This document shows, piece by piece, positions 31,927 to 44,657 of a DNA stretch of 64,000 nucleotides. The stretch comes from Inonotus obliquus (Eukaryota; Basidiomycota; Agaricomycetes; Hymenochaetales; Hymenochaetaceae). A program made the translations under genes and the position numbers. The notes beneath the pieces are model-generated. The model was not told the origin of the DNA. It did no database searches and saw only the letters and a list, made by a program, of their open reading frames with translations. The stretch covers positions 1,860,001-1,924,000 of the forward strand of contig JAJHTX010000006.1 in the NCBI GenBank assembly GCA_032164295.1, written 5' to 3'. Position 1 is the first letter of the stretch; every line of letters starts with the position of its first letter.

Positions 31927-34900
31927 TGGGGTGATGGGCAGATGATTAGGGACTCGTAGAAGCTAAATAGTCATTGCGATGCACTTACGTGAGACTGGGG
32001 ACAGGAGACGTCATAGGATATTCAGCCGAGGAGGATGGAAGCTGCATCCTGAATCTTACTGCACCACTACACCCGGACCTCGTGCTACGATGATGAGAGA
32101 ACTAAAAAGGCAAAGCGAAATCAAGGAATAAGCGCACGAATATCAAAGAGGTCGATGATTCAATTGCACGGGATCTAGGCTGCAAAGATGCTTCAATGAG
32201 ATGGAGAGGCGCTTGTCTAGTCCGGGAGGATGAAAACTCCAGAAAGCGGTATGCGATACGAGGGAATTCAGGCTTGAGATAGTCTGTCCCTGCATGTAAA
32301 TGGACTTTAAAGATCACAGAGCACCCTCGTAGGTTGGGGCACTGCGTCGGTTCGGCATAACACGCGTATAACCCATGGCCAATACACGGAAACAACGACT
32401 CACCGCCTCGATTGTACAGCAAGACAAATTAGTTACCAGTTCCCTTTTTAGGAAAGTCAGCCACAGGACCTTTTGATATGACTCCTCGTGTCGAGCTGTC
32501 GGCCAAGCGAAGCGTTAGGAAGTCATTGAACTAGTGCAGGCTGCAGGCCCGGGACAAGGTGTTGGTGAACAAGAGTATATTTGTGCATATAGTGTCAGTG
32601 AAGCGCAGCATCTTTGTCACCAAAGAGAAGTGAGATATGTGAGGGAACTTGTCCACTGTCCAGTAGATCCCGCGACCCGTGACAATCATTCTAATCTGGT
32701 GACACGCGGGATTTTCAGAGCAGATGGGTACATGCGAAGGGCCTCCTTCGGCGTCTTGGAGCGTCAGATGAAGTGAGGTCGATACATCGTTTGAACCAGT
32801 GTTGAACTAGCGAAAAGAACTCGCAGTGTATAAGGCGGCGGAGGTGCTTCCCACGATGGGTGTGAAGATTTCAACGGGTTTGATCCAGCGGCCAGGCGCA
32901 TTAATAGAAAGGAGAATAACTACCTCGACCAAAGACTGTAATGGAAAGAATACTGGACTGGGTCGGCTTTAACGATGATTAGTCTTGATTAGTCAGCACA
33001 ACTGCCTTGAGAGCCGATAACCTTACTGCCACGCCTCCATCCTGTAAACTCTGTAACTGCTATCGCGTACCTCGCACTCGAGCACCCCAGATCTATTTGT
33101 CTTTGCGTTAATCTAAGGACCAGTATCACGGCTCTCTTGATGACGTTCACTTGCTTCATCGATTCAGAGTCTATTGAGCAATGCCCTCGACTATAACATC
33201 GACGAGCTCTCGGCCGTATGAGCAACATCTTATCTCGTCAGCATCCTTTCCGCTTCATATGCGTATGGGACAATCCAAAGGCCATCTTCCTGAATCGGCC
33301 CTTTCGTCAAAGTATTCCGCGATGTATGTGTATGGTAGACCTGGTAAGTTCCGAACATACAACAATTCCATTGATACAGTACTGCTACCCAAACCTGCAT
33401 CACCATCGGTGGACGGAGGAATTTCTGCACCGAGGAGATCGAGAAGTCACGTCGCCAGATGAGTACGTCGCCTATTCCGCAAGCGCCCAAACTCACTTTA
33501 CAGAGTATTTCCACATCCACGTGTCCGCTGAGACTGCTGAATGCGCATGCCTAACCGCGCGATCACTACATGATCTGCAGAGCCTCGGCTCCTTCACGGT
33601 TATCTTAGCAATATATTTTGGCTTGGCGCATGTTCTCCATGTGACTTTGCGAGCAGCATCAAGGTGCTTGCGGGCATGTCCCAGCCAACAGATCTCATAT
33701 GCGAGGGAGATAGGATAGGCCCCTGCATGCGCAGTAACGGGGACTTTGATCTCAACGTTCCGGTTTCAATTTTAAAGGATTGTGCTGCGATATTGATTGC
33801 TGTGTCATGCTCCGGAGAAAAAAGAGCAAGGTCTCGCTCCATTTGCTTCTATGCTAGATGGTCAGACATATTGGCAGCCCAACTCCTGCGGGTACTCCGG
33901 ATCGCTGTGAGAAATCTCTCCTGCTCTTTACCTGACAATCGTGGCTGAAACATAAGGCCACAGAAGCATGCGGACCAAGCTAGCCAGCCGACTGGTAGTC
34001 GCGTCGGAAGGAAAGCGGCACGTTATTGGAGTACAATCGCCGTGAGCCATGAGGCATCTGGTCGCACGGGATGGAATTGATCAAACACGGATCACGGGCG
34101 GCACTTATTTGGCGATAGTCTTTCTCACAGGGATCTTCCGAAACCAATAGTCGGGCATGGAGAAAGACAAAGTGTGGCGTGATTCTTGATTTCTGAGTGA
34201 GGCGTACCATATACGAAATCCTTACAAGAACAAGCTGCACGGTCAAACATGGAGCTGCGCTCCGCAGCTTCTGAGCATCTCATTTCTACGGGCGCTTAAG
34301 TCTCGGGGATGGGGCATCGGCGGGAGCTGTTAGCGGAATCAGTAGATTGAAGTCTCTGTACTTAGCCGCCGTTTTATTAATAACATTGTGTATCATGTCC
34401 TAACACGGGTTCGCCTTGAGTGTCGATTCTTGTCGACCCTGGACAAGCACAGAAGCGACACTGCAAACTTGTTCTGCGCACCCGTTTAGTATCCATCTCT
34501 CATGAATAATATTCGTCAATTATTTCTGCAATAGATGCAGCAGAATACCGATAAGTTCGTGTGACCAGTACCTATTTGATACTCTCAGGCAGGCTGTGTT
34601 TTCCTCGGAAAGTGTCGGGTACAGCATGCGCCTGCCATTGGGCGACCGGAAGCGTGTTGGGACCCACAACGACATGTGCTCCGCTGAGGTCGGGCTCGCA
34701 AAAAGACAAAGGAGGTCAATACAATATAATGTTTATCCAATTACTCGGATAGAAACGTTTCCTTTTGCTCCTTTGGACTTTAAAGACAAAGAAAAGCGAA
34801 CAATCCAACGTTCGAAACCATGGGCCCATATCAGGTCCAATATGCTCTCCGTTTTTCAATCAAGGTCCGAAGGCTTTATGAATACTACTAGAACGTGTAT

Positions 34901-35727
34901 CGCGAACGATCGTGCAGTTCTGCGCTGATAACACGTTCTGAAGGGACTTGGAGCACTGTAGTTCCGTACCAAGCGCCCAACTCATCTACGATTCTAACCC
35001 GATGCAAGCTTGCCCATGTCATGTCGGAGGTTCTGCGTCATCGCGTTCGGGGAAAGGAACCATCAGCTCCTGGCTTTGAGCGTTCATTTGAGCTATTCCT
35101 GGAGAGAACTCGCCTCGAAAAGCTAAGAAACAGAGACTGAATGACTGCTAGTTCTTGGCTCGTGGCCCACGGTGGCTAACGTCGCCTCGTGTTGACCAGC
35201 GGTTTCAGAGGTGTAAGGCACAAGCGAGGCAAGGCTTGTTTTGGTAGATTTTGTCCGACGGACTATAGCAAGATATCCTGTGATCGATAAAAAAGCAATG
35301 AAGGAGAGGGCGGTGCTGGACGTACAAAAATTGATTCTCCATCCAAGTCTAACTTCAAAGGGTCCCGTCCTTATAAGGCGAAACGAAAGAGAATGGGCAG
35401 ATACTACTGATAAAAAGACGCGTAGGTTGGATTGGGAGTTGCTGCGCGATGATGTCCAGGTTAGCGAAAATACTCTGAGCTGCGGAGAGAAAAGTTGGAC
35501 GAACGGGAAACGCGAGCATAGCTAGTTACACTGCCAAATGAACACGTGTAGCTATTAGATCACGCGTGACGCTGCCGCTGCCGGATTGCCGGGCAAAAGG
35601 TATCTCAATTAAATACTTATACAGACGCTCTGTGACTCCCCCACCTCCGCATCCCCCTCCTACCATCCCACCCTCCTAAACGTCGTCTACTCGAGCTCAA
35701 AGTGCATCTTATATCCTTCTGACTGCA
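31927..35727. other. Gene-poor 3.8-kb stretch
   Basis: Scanning both strands gives only short frames without family features; the longest (33218-33718, 166 codons) lacks coding character. No tRNA, LTR pair or clear inverted repeat was seen. It may hold decayed transposon sequence. Confidence 0.4.
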
Positions 35728-36369
35728 ATGGCACCCCCCAAGCGCTTTACAGCGACGACGTCGAGCACTGCTCAACGGACACAGCCTTCCAATGCTCGTC
35801 GCGGTCCCCCGTACACGAACGAGTACGTGAACGCGCACCCCGAACTGTGCCTCGCACCGCGTATGATGCCCATTTCTCTCCCGGAGGAAGAGACGCGGAG
35901 GCACTCTCATACATTGTTCCCTACCGCGTACGTGCCTCCTCGCACTGGTCGCGATGCAGGTGGCGCACTGCATTTCATTCCGTTACCGTATGGGCAGCAG
36001 GGCGGTGGTACGTCCAGTTCAACACACTATTGACTTGTAGCTGAATGTACGCGTGGTGCGGTATCGCCGTGCACAGGCCAAACTCCGAGCTCGTCGCATC
36101 GGTCACAACCCCCGCATACGTACCCTGCCAGAGACCCCATCGCGTACTCTGCCCCCGTGGTCCCCGCAGCCACTAATGCCCCTGCTATGCCGTTATTCGC
36201 CAATGGACATCCGTTTACACAAACTCAAAGCATTCCGATTCCGAAGCCGCGTCACTCCATGTCCCCGCCAACTCCCGACCCCTCGCCAACGCGTCCCGCA
36301 CCCGTACATGGCCGTCGCAAACGCACATGCGCTGACTCTGCCCAGCACGGAGAAGCCCCCACTACCTGA
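35728..36369 (+). CDS. Short Pro-rich hypothetical protein
   Basis: Two exons (35728-36007, 36077-36369) join in phase to 190 aa. The first exon has an ordered-looking core (TNEYVNAHPELCLAPRMMP, LHFIPLPYGQQGGG). The second is Pro/Ser/Thr-rich (PKPRHSMSPPTPDPSPTRP) and ends with basic residues. I do not recognise a family. A CT-rich leader precedes the ATG (35630-35725), a usual mark of expressed fungal genes. Intron 36008-36076 is GT-AG. Confidence 0.5.
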
Positions 36370-39038
36370 CACGACACCCAGGCTGCAGAGCAGCCTCACG
36401 TTCACTCGTCTGGTTTATCCAAGGCCCGTTCTCTGATGCCGCCAATTAAACGCCGCCGGAAAAGTTATGAGTAGCTCATTCTTCCGGTCCCTCGATCCGG
36501 GAAGCTCTCGCAAATTAGCGCTTTCTAATGCCCCGAGATCGCCTTCTGCGTAGTTCCGTCTGACCCAATCACGAACGATTCTGGTGGTCCTCGTCACTTC
36601 GCCCACCCCTGTCTCCCCACTTCTTAGTATCTTACGATCAAGTCGACCTGCTGCGCGTGCGACTTTGACCTTGATTCTATTTCCACACAAGGGTCCCAAA
36701 TCAAATATGACTCATGACTATCTTCCACTTGCGTAGAAGTACATTCATAGCTGTTTTCTACCCCTCTCTTGAGTCCTGACTCACACCGCTCACCGGTACC
36801 GAACCTGTGCTAAATGCTGTGTTGCGTGTATTCAAACGCGCAACGCACGTCTTGTTTACCCTTCCCTTTGCTTTTTCCCATCCTTCACAATGATTCAATG
36901 TGTACTGCCTTAAATGTACGGGCAACAGTGTACCCCGAAAGCGAATACGAGAGATGATGACCTTTGCTATGAACTTTGATGGTAGTGGGCGTCTAACTGC
37001 TTGTACGTAAACACCTCTTGGTGCCTGTAGTCTCGACCAATGGACCTTCAAGACTCCACTCTTCTGCTCACCGCCCCATCAAAGACATTGCAAATCGCGC
37101 TATGAGCTCTCACGTTCGCGACAACGTTTGATGGTGACGAGGGAGAAGAGAATATAGCGATTGTAGCACATGCTGTTCCGAATTAAGCAGTTATGCCCAA
37201 ATAAGGCAAAATCCGAATCCCGTGACTTATCTTTCGTGTTGAGGAAATGAATTCCCATCGGCCAAGTATCGCCCTATCAATATCACTAAACAATAATCGG
37301 CTACACAACATTTGTTCTTTGTTTCTCTCTTTGGACAGGCGGGGGATGATGGATTAAAAATGAGGTAGATTAACTGCGTTAATTATGAAAGGGTGAGTTT
37401 GAGGCGATCATAAGGGAGGACGTGCTAATCTCAGGCTTAATTTTACGTGGACTCGGGCGAGGTTGGCGAACCAGACGGCTACACAGCTTCAACTGGGAGT
37501 TGATTTCCGAGCTCTTCGTCCTGGATCGATTTTGGAGAGAATAGCACATTGGGTGTTATGTGCACTTGTTGTTTCCTTGTTTTGATGTTCCAATCGCCTT
37601 TGTCCCCACGTAATAGTCAGTCGTCAGTCGTCAGTAGTCACGGTGCTTTCTGGGGCTTGTGTGAGAAAAACAAGAGAAACTTTCAAGGACGGAGATGTTG
37701 TGGGAAGCGAAATAGGAAGTACTAGGACCGAGTCGGAGTCGTTGGTGTCGGAGGCGTCGTAAATGCGAGATACGTTTCCGTTACTTTTCCTTTATCTTTT
37801 TCTCCGCAGTCGCTATCGGAGTGTTGCGATACGAGTCGAGTCATTGGTTAATACGCGAAGTAAGAAAACGGAGACAAGGAGGAATAGGAGTTCTTTTCTT
37901 TTCCAAACTTTGTCTATTTGAAATGTCTCCCATAGCGGCCATCACCCCTTTCTCAAAGCGCCGCTTCCTCCGTGTCGTTATTCTGATCATACATCTCACG
38001 AATTTACGGTAATGTCTCGGAAAGACAGTTGGCACACGATTATAGAGAAAGAGAAAGACTTTGAAAAGTGCGCATATGTATCAAAACCGTCGTGAGAGTA
38101 ATTCTTGTGCTGCGCAATCTCATGAATCTAAATCGAAACAGAGCAACGTGAAAACACCATGCGCATAGTGGTGGCGTGTTCCAAGTCCGTCTTGACAGAG
38201 TCGGGTTTGATTGATTGTGTTTGTCAGCTATTCTCTCGACAAGATTAACAATCAGATAGGATGTGGTTAAAGTCGCCGGAAGTACTTTCTCAATGCATTT
38301 TTCACAAGCAATGTATGGTTATTCCGGAAGATGACATCGGCATCGATCGTAACCGATGTCGACGCGTTATGATTGACTCGAAGCATGATGCAGCGGAGGA
38401 TGACTTGACGAGTATGCAGTGCCTAAGCAGGGTTGGAGGGACTTCGCGGGAAGGAAGTTGGCTGTGTAAGTTCGAAGCACAAGACTTTTTCTTGCCGAGT
38501 AGTGGGAGCGTGAGATGAATCAAAGAAGTCCAGTAAAATTGTGGTACTCGCACGAAGCTTCGTGGCGTGGCTCTGCACGACTGCGTCACAAGCGGGACCG
38601 AGGAAAAATGAAAGCATAGAGCCCTGTGAATCGACGGAAGCAGATCCTGGAGTATTTGTGATGGTTGAATGAGAAGCCAGGGCGTGGGCAGGGCAGATGA
38701 CCACTTTGAGGCCAATTGCGGTCACGAGATGTCATAACGAAACCACGACCAAGGGAGCTTCACTGAATTGAACCCAAAGCGGTGTCTAAAGGTTAATTTT
38801 GATCTGCTTCCGTCGGCTACATTCTTCTCGTCGTCGACGTCGAGGATGAGCAGCATCGGCGACGCTGAGACGTTGACCTGGAGGAAGTGAAAAGAAATGC
38901 AAGAAATGTGATTGGGCAAAGGGAAGTGAAGAGTCACGTGTAAACTCGGGACCACCTTACTCATAACCAGCAGAAATCAAATTATAAAACCAAGCACGAC
39001 GATTTCACCCTTATCTCCCTCATTTTTTCTCCGTCAAC
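36370..39038. other. Intergenic, promoter region of CCP1 at the right end
   Basis: No gene is supported in 2.7 kb. A frame on the minus strand (36415-36699) is arginine-rich and unconvincing. A short TCAGTCG tandem lies near 37617-37637. Confidence 0.4.
38935..38990 (+). promoter_or_regulatory. Probable CCP1 core promoter
   Basis: A CACGTG E-box (38935-38940) and an ATTATAAAAC TATA-like box (38981-38990) lie about 100 and 50 bp upstream of the CCP1 start codon, followed by a CT-rich leader. Confidence 0.5.
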
Positions 39039-40577
39039 ATGTCTATGCTCGCCGCCCTCCGTGCGCCCGCTCGTCGCAGCGCTTTCGCCACAGCACCCCG
39101 TGCTGCTCTCCGCAGCTCGGCCCGCTCGAGCATCCGCTCGTCGTTCCGCAAGTATTCAACGGAATCCACCCCAAACCCACCGCCCAAGTCGGGTAGCAAC
39201 GCCTTACTCTATGGTTCAATCGCGGGCGCTGCTCTCATTTCCGTTGGTTTCTACGTCTACTCCACATCTGATGCTGGCAGGGAGGCGGCGAGCGCTGCCA
39301 AGTCTGCCGGACAGGTTGTAAAGGTCAAGGCCAACTATGTCCCGTCAAAAGAGGACTACCAAAAGGTCAGAAACCGTGTAGTTCTTATTTTTGGATTAGC
39401 CGTCTGACATGAAGCCAGGTCTACAATGAAATTGCCAGTATTTTAGAGGAGAACAACGAATACGATGGTGCGTTTTTGTGATTCCTAATGTACCCGAACT
39501 ACTCTTATCTGTTCATTCTCACGAAGATGGCTCATACGGTCCCGTCCTTGTCCGTCTGGCGTGGCATTCCTCCGGTACTTATGACAAGGATACGAAGACA
39601 GGTGGAAGGTATCTCCATCTCTCACTTGGGAAAAAAGAATTATATTAACTAATACTCCATTTATAGCAATTATGCTACGATGCGCTTCGAAACCGAGGCC
39701 CTCCATGGCGCTAACGCCGGGTTGAATGTCGCACGAGGACTGTTGGAGAAGGTCAAAGCCAAGTTCCCATGGATAAGCTATGGTGACCTCTGGACTCTCG
39801 CCGGCGTCGCCGCAGTTCAGGTAAGCAAGTCATATAGGAATGGTCAAGTTTTTTGGTGCTCATGTGCCTGGTTTATATTTGGTATCTGTAGGAGATGGGT
39901 GGACCGAAGATCCTGTGGAGACCGGGTCGCATTGATGGCTTTGCGAAGGACGCAACACCAGATGGCCGCTTGCCTGACGCTTCTCAGGGTTCTGACCACT
40001 TGCGCAACATCTTCTACCGCATGGGGTACATTCTTGGAATATTTGGATTTCAACTGGTCTAACTTTATGCCTAGTTTCAATGATCAGGAGATCGTTGCCT
40101 TGGCAGGCGCCCACGCTTTGGGACGCTGCCACACAGATCGCTCCGGCTTCGATGGCCCCTGGACATTCTCGCCGACGACTTTCACTAATGACTTCTTTAC
40201 CCTTCTCCTAGATGAGAAGTATGTTGATTGATCCTCGTAACTTGCTTGAGCTAATATTATGCCTTATCAGGTGGGTATGGCGAAAGTGGAACGGCCCGAA
40301 GCAACTCCAGGACAAGAAGACTGGAACATTAATGATGCTTCCTACCGATTACGTATTGACTCAGGACAAGAGCTTCAAGAAGTATGTGAAGCAATATGCG
40401 GATGACCAGGACGTTTTCTTCAATGAGTATGTCTTTCTTCCACTTGCACCCGACATTTGATTATTAATTCACTGGTTCAGCTTCTCAAAGGCATTCGCCA
40501 GGCTTCTTGAACTCGGTGTACCAGAGAACCAATGGGTATCTCCGGAACCATGGATTCTCAAGAACGCCGACGAGTAA
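39039..40577 (+). CDS. CCP1: Mitochondrial cytochrome c peroxidase
   Basis: Eight exons give 380 aa. The haem enzyme reduces hydrogen peroxide with electrons from cytochrome c in the mitochondrial intermembrane space. The N-terminus is an arginine-rich presequence ([19 protein letters not shown]...) followed by a membrane-type hydrophobic segment ([19 protein letters not shown]), the bipartite signal of this protein. Distal haem residues are in [12 protein letters not shown] (Arg, Trp, His), the proximal His is in [12 protein letters not shown], and the radical-forming Trp region is in [19 protein letters not shown]. The catalytic core (about 100-380) matches the yeast enzyme in length. All seven introns are GT-AG and phases agree. 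It is convergent with the hypothetical gene to its right. Confidence 0.96.
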
Positions 40578-40974
40578 AAGGGTGTTCCATGCAGACTCCT
40601 GTTGTACCGTCCCTTGGTTTGCTTTGCTGTTTGGATCTTCTGGTTTGGCTTAGACACTTTTCGGAAAAATCTAGACCTAGAGGAAGACAAAACCCGGATT
40701 GGCGTTCCGTCACTTCATTATTTGCTAACCATCCATCAGTTGTACTGATTTACTTAGTTTGTCATTATTGATAATCTTCTTCCTTCCTTCGAGCTAGACA
40801 TGCACGATAGAAAATATATATTCTTCATAAAAGACTCGAAATCAAGGAATGACACATGGTAGGAAATACAAAATAGAAGCTAGCAGAAAAAAAAACCGTA
40901 AGGATTGTAGTAACCAGTCAGTCATGTCTGGCATGACCTCAAAACATATCAAAACACAAAGCACGAAAAGCAAC
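40578..40974. other. Convergent intergenic region
   Basis: AT-rich 3' region between CCP1 and the minus-strand hypothetical gene. No gene seen. Confidence 0.5.
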
Positions 40975-42411
40975 TCAAGTAAAAGTGATATCCTCAACTT
41001 CAACAGTCCTCAAAGTATCAATCGTCAACATCAAGTCAGGATGAAGTCCAACTCCTTCCCCGTCCTCCGAGATACTCCTACTACACAAACCCGGCTCGTA
41101 ACTTCCATGATTACACTGGATAATGCCTCTTATACGTGTGGGTAGATCGTCCTCCAAGATAAGAGCTTCCTGAGTTTCGCTAGATTGTTCTCGTGTAGGT
41201 TTGATAACGACTGAGTATACGGAGGCGGTTCTTGATACTCCGCGTTTACGTGTACGGGGGAAGGTATCAGGGAAGTTGTGCTGCTGTTGAAGTTGTTCTT
41301 TGTTGATGGAAACGGAGTCTGTAATGGAGCCTTTCCAGTCTTCTGAGGAAAGAGGTGGATTGGATAAATGGAGGGTTAAGGATGAAGCGGCTGAACCTGT
41401 TGAAGATGTTCGATATGTCCTATCGGAGGAAGAATCATCTTCCGAGTTCCATTCATCTCCTTCTTTCACGTCATCTTCACCCTCATCCTTACAAGGGAAC
41501 TTCACCAATCCATTACCCTCTCCTCTTCCAAACCGCCCTACTTGAACTTCCCTCGATTTACGCTGGGGACTCGGTAGACCAACACCACTCATACGAATAA
41601 TCGACTCCCTAGCCCTTTTCACTTCATCTTCGTTAACAGCGTTCATCAGACCGTTTATCATATTCCACGTTTGTTCGGCGCTATCGTATGATGAACCTGA
41701 GGAGCTATCGCAATTCTCGGACATCTTAGGAGCGATTGTTGGTGAAGGGATGATAGGAGAACCCTGTCCGCGAAGGACTTTCCCCTTGTTGGTGTCAAAG
41801 ACATCCTTGGATGGTTTAGGAGGAGGAGGGAATGATGCTCTGCAAGGTGATGGAGATGGAGGTGGGAGTGATGGAAGAGCTTTGGAGACACGTCGGTTTC
41901 GAGCGTAGTTGGGTTGACGATTGATGAGGAGACCTGGGGGTTGGACCTTTGCGGTGTCCTTTCTTGTAGGTGCTGGCGTTCTTGGAATTGATAAATTAGT
42001 TTCTGGAGATACGACACCGTAACGCTTCGAAACACCCTGCTTATCGACGGGTCGAACAAACTTTGGTAGCGCGACTTTCGTCGGGAGTGGAGTCTCCGTC
42101 ATAGATTTGGAAGGGACAACACCTCCTTTCGCCTCAACACGCGAGTCCTGCTCGCGTTCAGCAGCTACATCATCCACACCCGTCTCTTCATCAAGACACA
42201 GAATAGCGTCTGCTCCACTACTAGGTCGAAACTTCTGTGGCTGCTTCTGATTCGTATTCGTCGGAACACTAGCGCGATTTCGAGGACGTACGCTTGTACG
42301 AAGGACTTCTGATATTGCCGGACCAACTTTCCTCAATGATTGTTGTGGATTCATCCGACCAGTCAGACGAGGTAAATTGTTCCGCGCTTGCGCGGGTCGA
42401 CGTCCCTGCAT
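40975..42411 (-). CDS. Disordered Ser/Pro-rich hypothetical protein
   Basis: One long exon of 478 codons starting MQGRRPAQARNNLPRLTG. The protein is mostly disordered, with Pro-rich (PSLPPPSPSPCRASFPPPPK), Ser-rich and acidic stretches. One short region looks helical (SYDSAEQTWNMINGLMNAV, then EDEVKRARESIIRMSG). The C-terminal 60 residues are better ordered. I recognise no family. On the 5' side a GT-AG intron (minus strand) would join an exon ending in ATG to this ATG, so translation may start one codon earlier. It is divergent from DCC1, about 0.8 kb away. Confidence 0.6.
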   Translation of the reverse strand: MQGRRPAQARNNLPRLTGRMNPQQSLRKVGPAISEVLRTSVRPRNRASVPTNTNQKQPQKFRPSSGADAILCLDEETGVDDVAAEREQDSRVEAKGGVVPSKSMTETPLPTKVALPKFVRPVDKQGVSKRYGVVSPETNLSIPRTPAPTRKDTAKVQPPGLLINRQPNYARNRRVSKALPSLPPPSPSPCRASFPPPPKPSKDVFDTNKGKVLRGQGSPIIPSPTIAPKMSENCDSSSGSSYDSAEQTWNMINGLMNAVNEDEVKRARESIIRMSGVGLPSPQRKSREVQVGRFGRGEGNGLVKFPCKDEGEDDVKEGDEWNSEDDSSSDRTYRTSSTGSAASSLTLHLSNPPLSSEDWKGSITDSVSINKEQLQQQHNFPDTFPRTRKRGVSRTASVYSVVIKPTREQSSETQEALILEDDLPTRIRGIIQCNHGSYEPGLCSRSISEDGEGVGLHPDLMLTIDTLRTVEVEDITFT

Positions 42412-43211
42412 CTATAACGTGTCATAATTTAGCGAGATATTAACAACATGCAGATTCGCGCACATACCATCCTGTTACCTCCTGTCGAAGAGTTTTCTTT
42501 TCGGTGTACCAGACAACGAGATGGATATCACAGTCAGTAATAGAATAGCCCTTGAAGATGAAAAGAGGGAAAGCCTAAATAGTATAGTAGCAGCCGCGAA
42601 ATGGTGAGTTGTGGCTGGGCTGAACGCCGGATCCTTCCAAGCCACTCGGTCAGTCCACTATGGTCTTTATAATGAGGCTGAACCACCACGCGGATCGAGG
42701 GCGGGAGGATGCAAGTAACAAGCAGGGTGATGTGCACCCTCAAGCGGGAGTTCACTTCGTGTTCTTCATTACCTTAGGTCCGGTTTGGGATACCCACGAG
42801 TCTTCAGTCTGGCCCGAGGTGGAATTAGCTTGCACGAGTCTCAGAAGTCTGGCATACGAGTTTAGAAATTCAGACCAGGTCCGACCAAGGAGGATCAAGC
42901 TACAGGCCAGCCTATCAAAGGGTTTGAGACATGCTCGGGCGATTAATAGAATATAGATGAAAACGAGAAGCAAGGCACGCAAATATATCGTTCATCAGAG
43001 GACAGAGGACAGACGCTTTCAACGTGTGCAGCGCGTTATCAACTGACGAGGTTCAACTAGACGAACACGCGTTGCTTGATCGTATCATGATCAAAAATCA
43101 GAAACTAGTTTTCCACGCCACAAGCGCGTTCATCATCATGAGAACGCGTCGAAGTCACACCGCGTTTCTTCTCAGCTCCTGCCTCTGCCTTCGCGTTCTA
43201 ACACTACAATA
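42412..43211. other. Divergent promoter region
   Basis: Separates the minus-strand hypothetical gene from DCC1. Small frames here lack coding features. Presumed promoters for both genes. Confidence 0.45.
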
Positions 43212-44530
43212 ATGTCCGAGTATTCTCTACATTTCTCATCTCAAAGTGGCGATGAAGGAGGTCAATATCGATTAATGGAATTACCGAAAGAACTCGTGGA
43301 AATCATTGAGAAGGAGACGCATAATCAGTTGAGTCAAAAATCAATATCTCGGCCATCTGTGAGATTTAACGTGTTGTAGGATCACGATTCGCGGAAGGGA
43401 CGATGACGATGCGGTACTATGCACAGGAGACAAGACTTACAACATTCGTGCCGTGATGGTGTCTAATTCGTTCTGTGTGTTAACACCACCTAATGACGAT
43501 GAACAAGGAGATGCTGTCATTCGAGCAACTATAGACCATATTCTGGAATTATCGCCTTCCATTGCAAAGTTACATAGGTTACGCGGTTTGCTGCGAGGTT
43601 GTGAATATGATGAGGATTCGGATGATCGAGTTCGTATTATTATCATCCACAAGCCGTTTTCTGACCGCGATTCCTATCTAGATCCGGGAACGTCGAATGC
43701 TCGCAGACGTCAAATCCGAACTCCAAGCAAGCGATGACGAACTTGAATGCGGCCTTCGGGAAATGCGAATTCTAGTCCTCAAAGGCGAACTCCGCCAAAT
43801 GACTCCATCTTACCTCAACAACGTCCTCGAACTCATCCTCAACACTCTCGTTTCATTATCTTTACCCTGCGACGGAGCAAACGTTGTCGACATTATCGAA
43901 ACGCTTCAGGCTGATCATGAGATATCTCCAGATGTGTCGAGGCAGGTTATGACGTGGTTCGGGAGCTTCCAGAAGTCAGGATCTAGTGTTACGGAGGTTT
44001 GGTGTATGGATGTGAATGGCGTTGTGAGACAGTTAGGCATCGGTATTCTGAGCGCTTACCGTGTATGTGCCTCTTTCCGATTCGTGATGACCCTCTACTT
44101 ATGCCATTCCAGGGCTCTCTTATCGAACCAGATAACCTCTTAAAAAACTGGAAGGCGGTGGTAGGCGATTCGTTTGAAAGTCATGTCGATTTGTCCCTGC
44201 TCCAGGTGCGAACATTCCCGATGACTCTACATTCGTGCAACTCAGCGATATCTTTTCTAGGGCAATTTTTTAATAACATATCCGTCGTTGACAGGAAACC
44301 CCGCACTTTCCTACTTCCCTTCATCAGAGCTTCCTACGAGTCCAGCCGACCGTTTCACAGAGCTCTTCCTCGCCCAGTCAAAATGGAAAGCTACAGATAT
44401 CACTCCATTCTTGGACGACATATCAGTCGACAAGAAAGATCGAGACAAGCTTCTCATGAAGTTCGCAAGAAGTGTTACGGATAAGGATGGTGTGACTTCG
44501 TATACTAGTCGGGGAGGAACGATCGCATAG
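43212..44530 (+). CDS. DCC1: Sister-chromatid cohesion protein Dcc1 (Ctf18-RFC subunit)
   Basis: Dcc1 joins Ctf8 and Ctf18 in an alternative clamp loader that acts on PCNA at replication forks and supports cohesion. Exons 43212-43327, 43380-43629, 43682-44062, 44113-44205 and 44295-44530 encode about 360 aa. Motifs: YRLMELPKELVEIIE, RDDDDAVLCTGDKTYNIR, SNSFCVL, the LQASDDELECGL block, VWCMDVNGVVRQLGIGILSA, and the C-terminal winged-helix part FLAQSKWKATDITPFLDD with DRDKLLMKFARSV. The first four exons are phase-consistent. The last junction is not: with the only visible donor (after CTCCAG, 44205) and acceptor (44294) the final exon is off by one base, yet its conserved frame is unmistakable. 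Either a non-canonical junction or a 1-nt indel is present. Confidence 0.85.
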
Positions 44531-44657
44531 AGTAACATACGTAGGATATAATACCGTGAAGGATAGTATACAGGATAGGATTGACTGGAGAGTAAATTAA
44601 TTCTATCACGAGTAAGAGAATTCGCTTAGCCTAAAGGTGGTGGGATTCACTGCCTCG

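Noticed and set aside
33218..33718. 166-codon plus-strand frame
   Set aside because: No domain, no splice-supported extension, composition typical of chance frames.
36415..36699. 94-codon minus-strand Arg-rich frame
   Set aside because: No recognised motif and no promoter or splice evidence.
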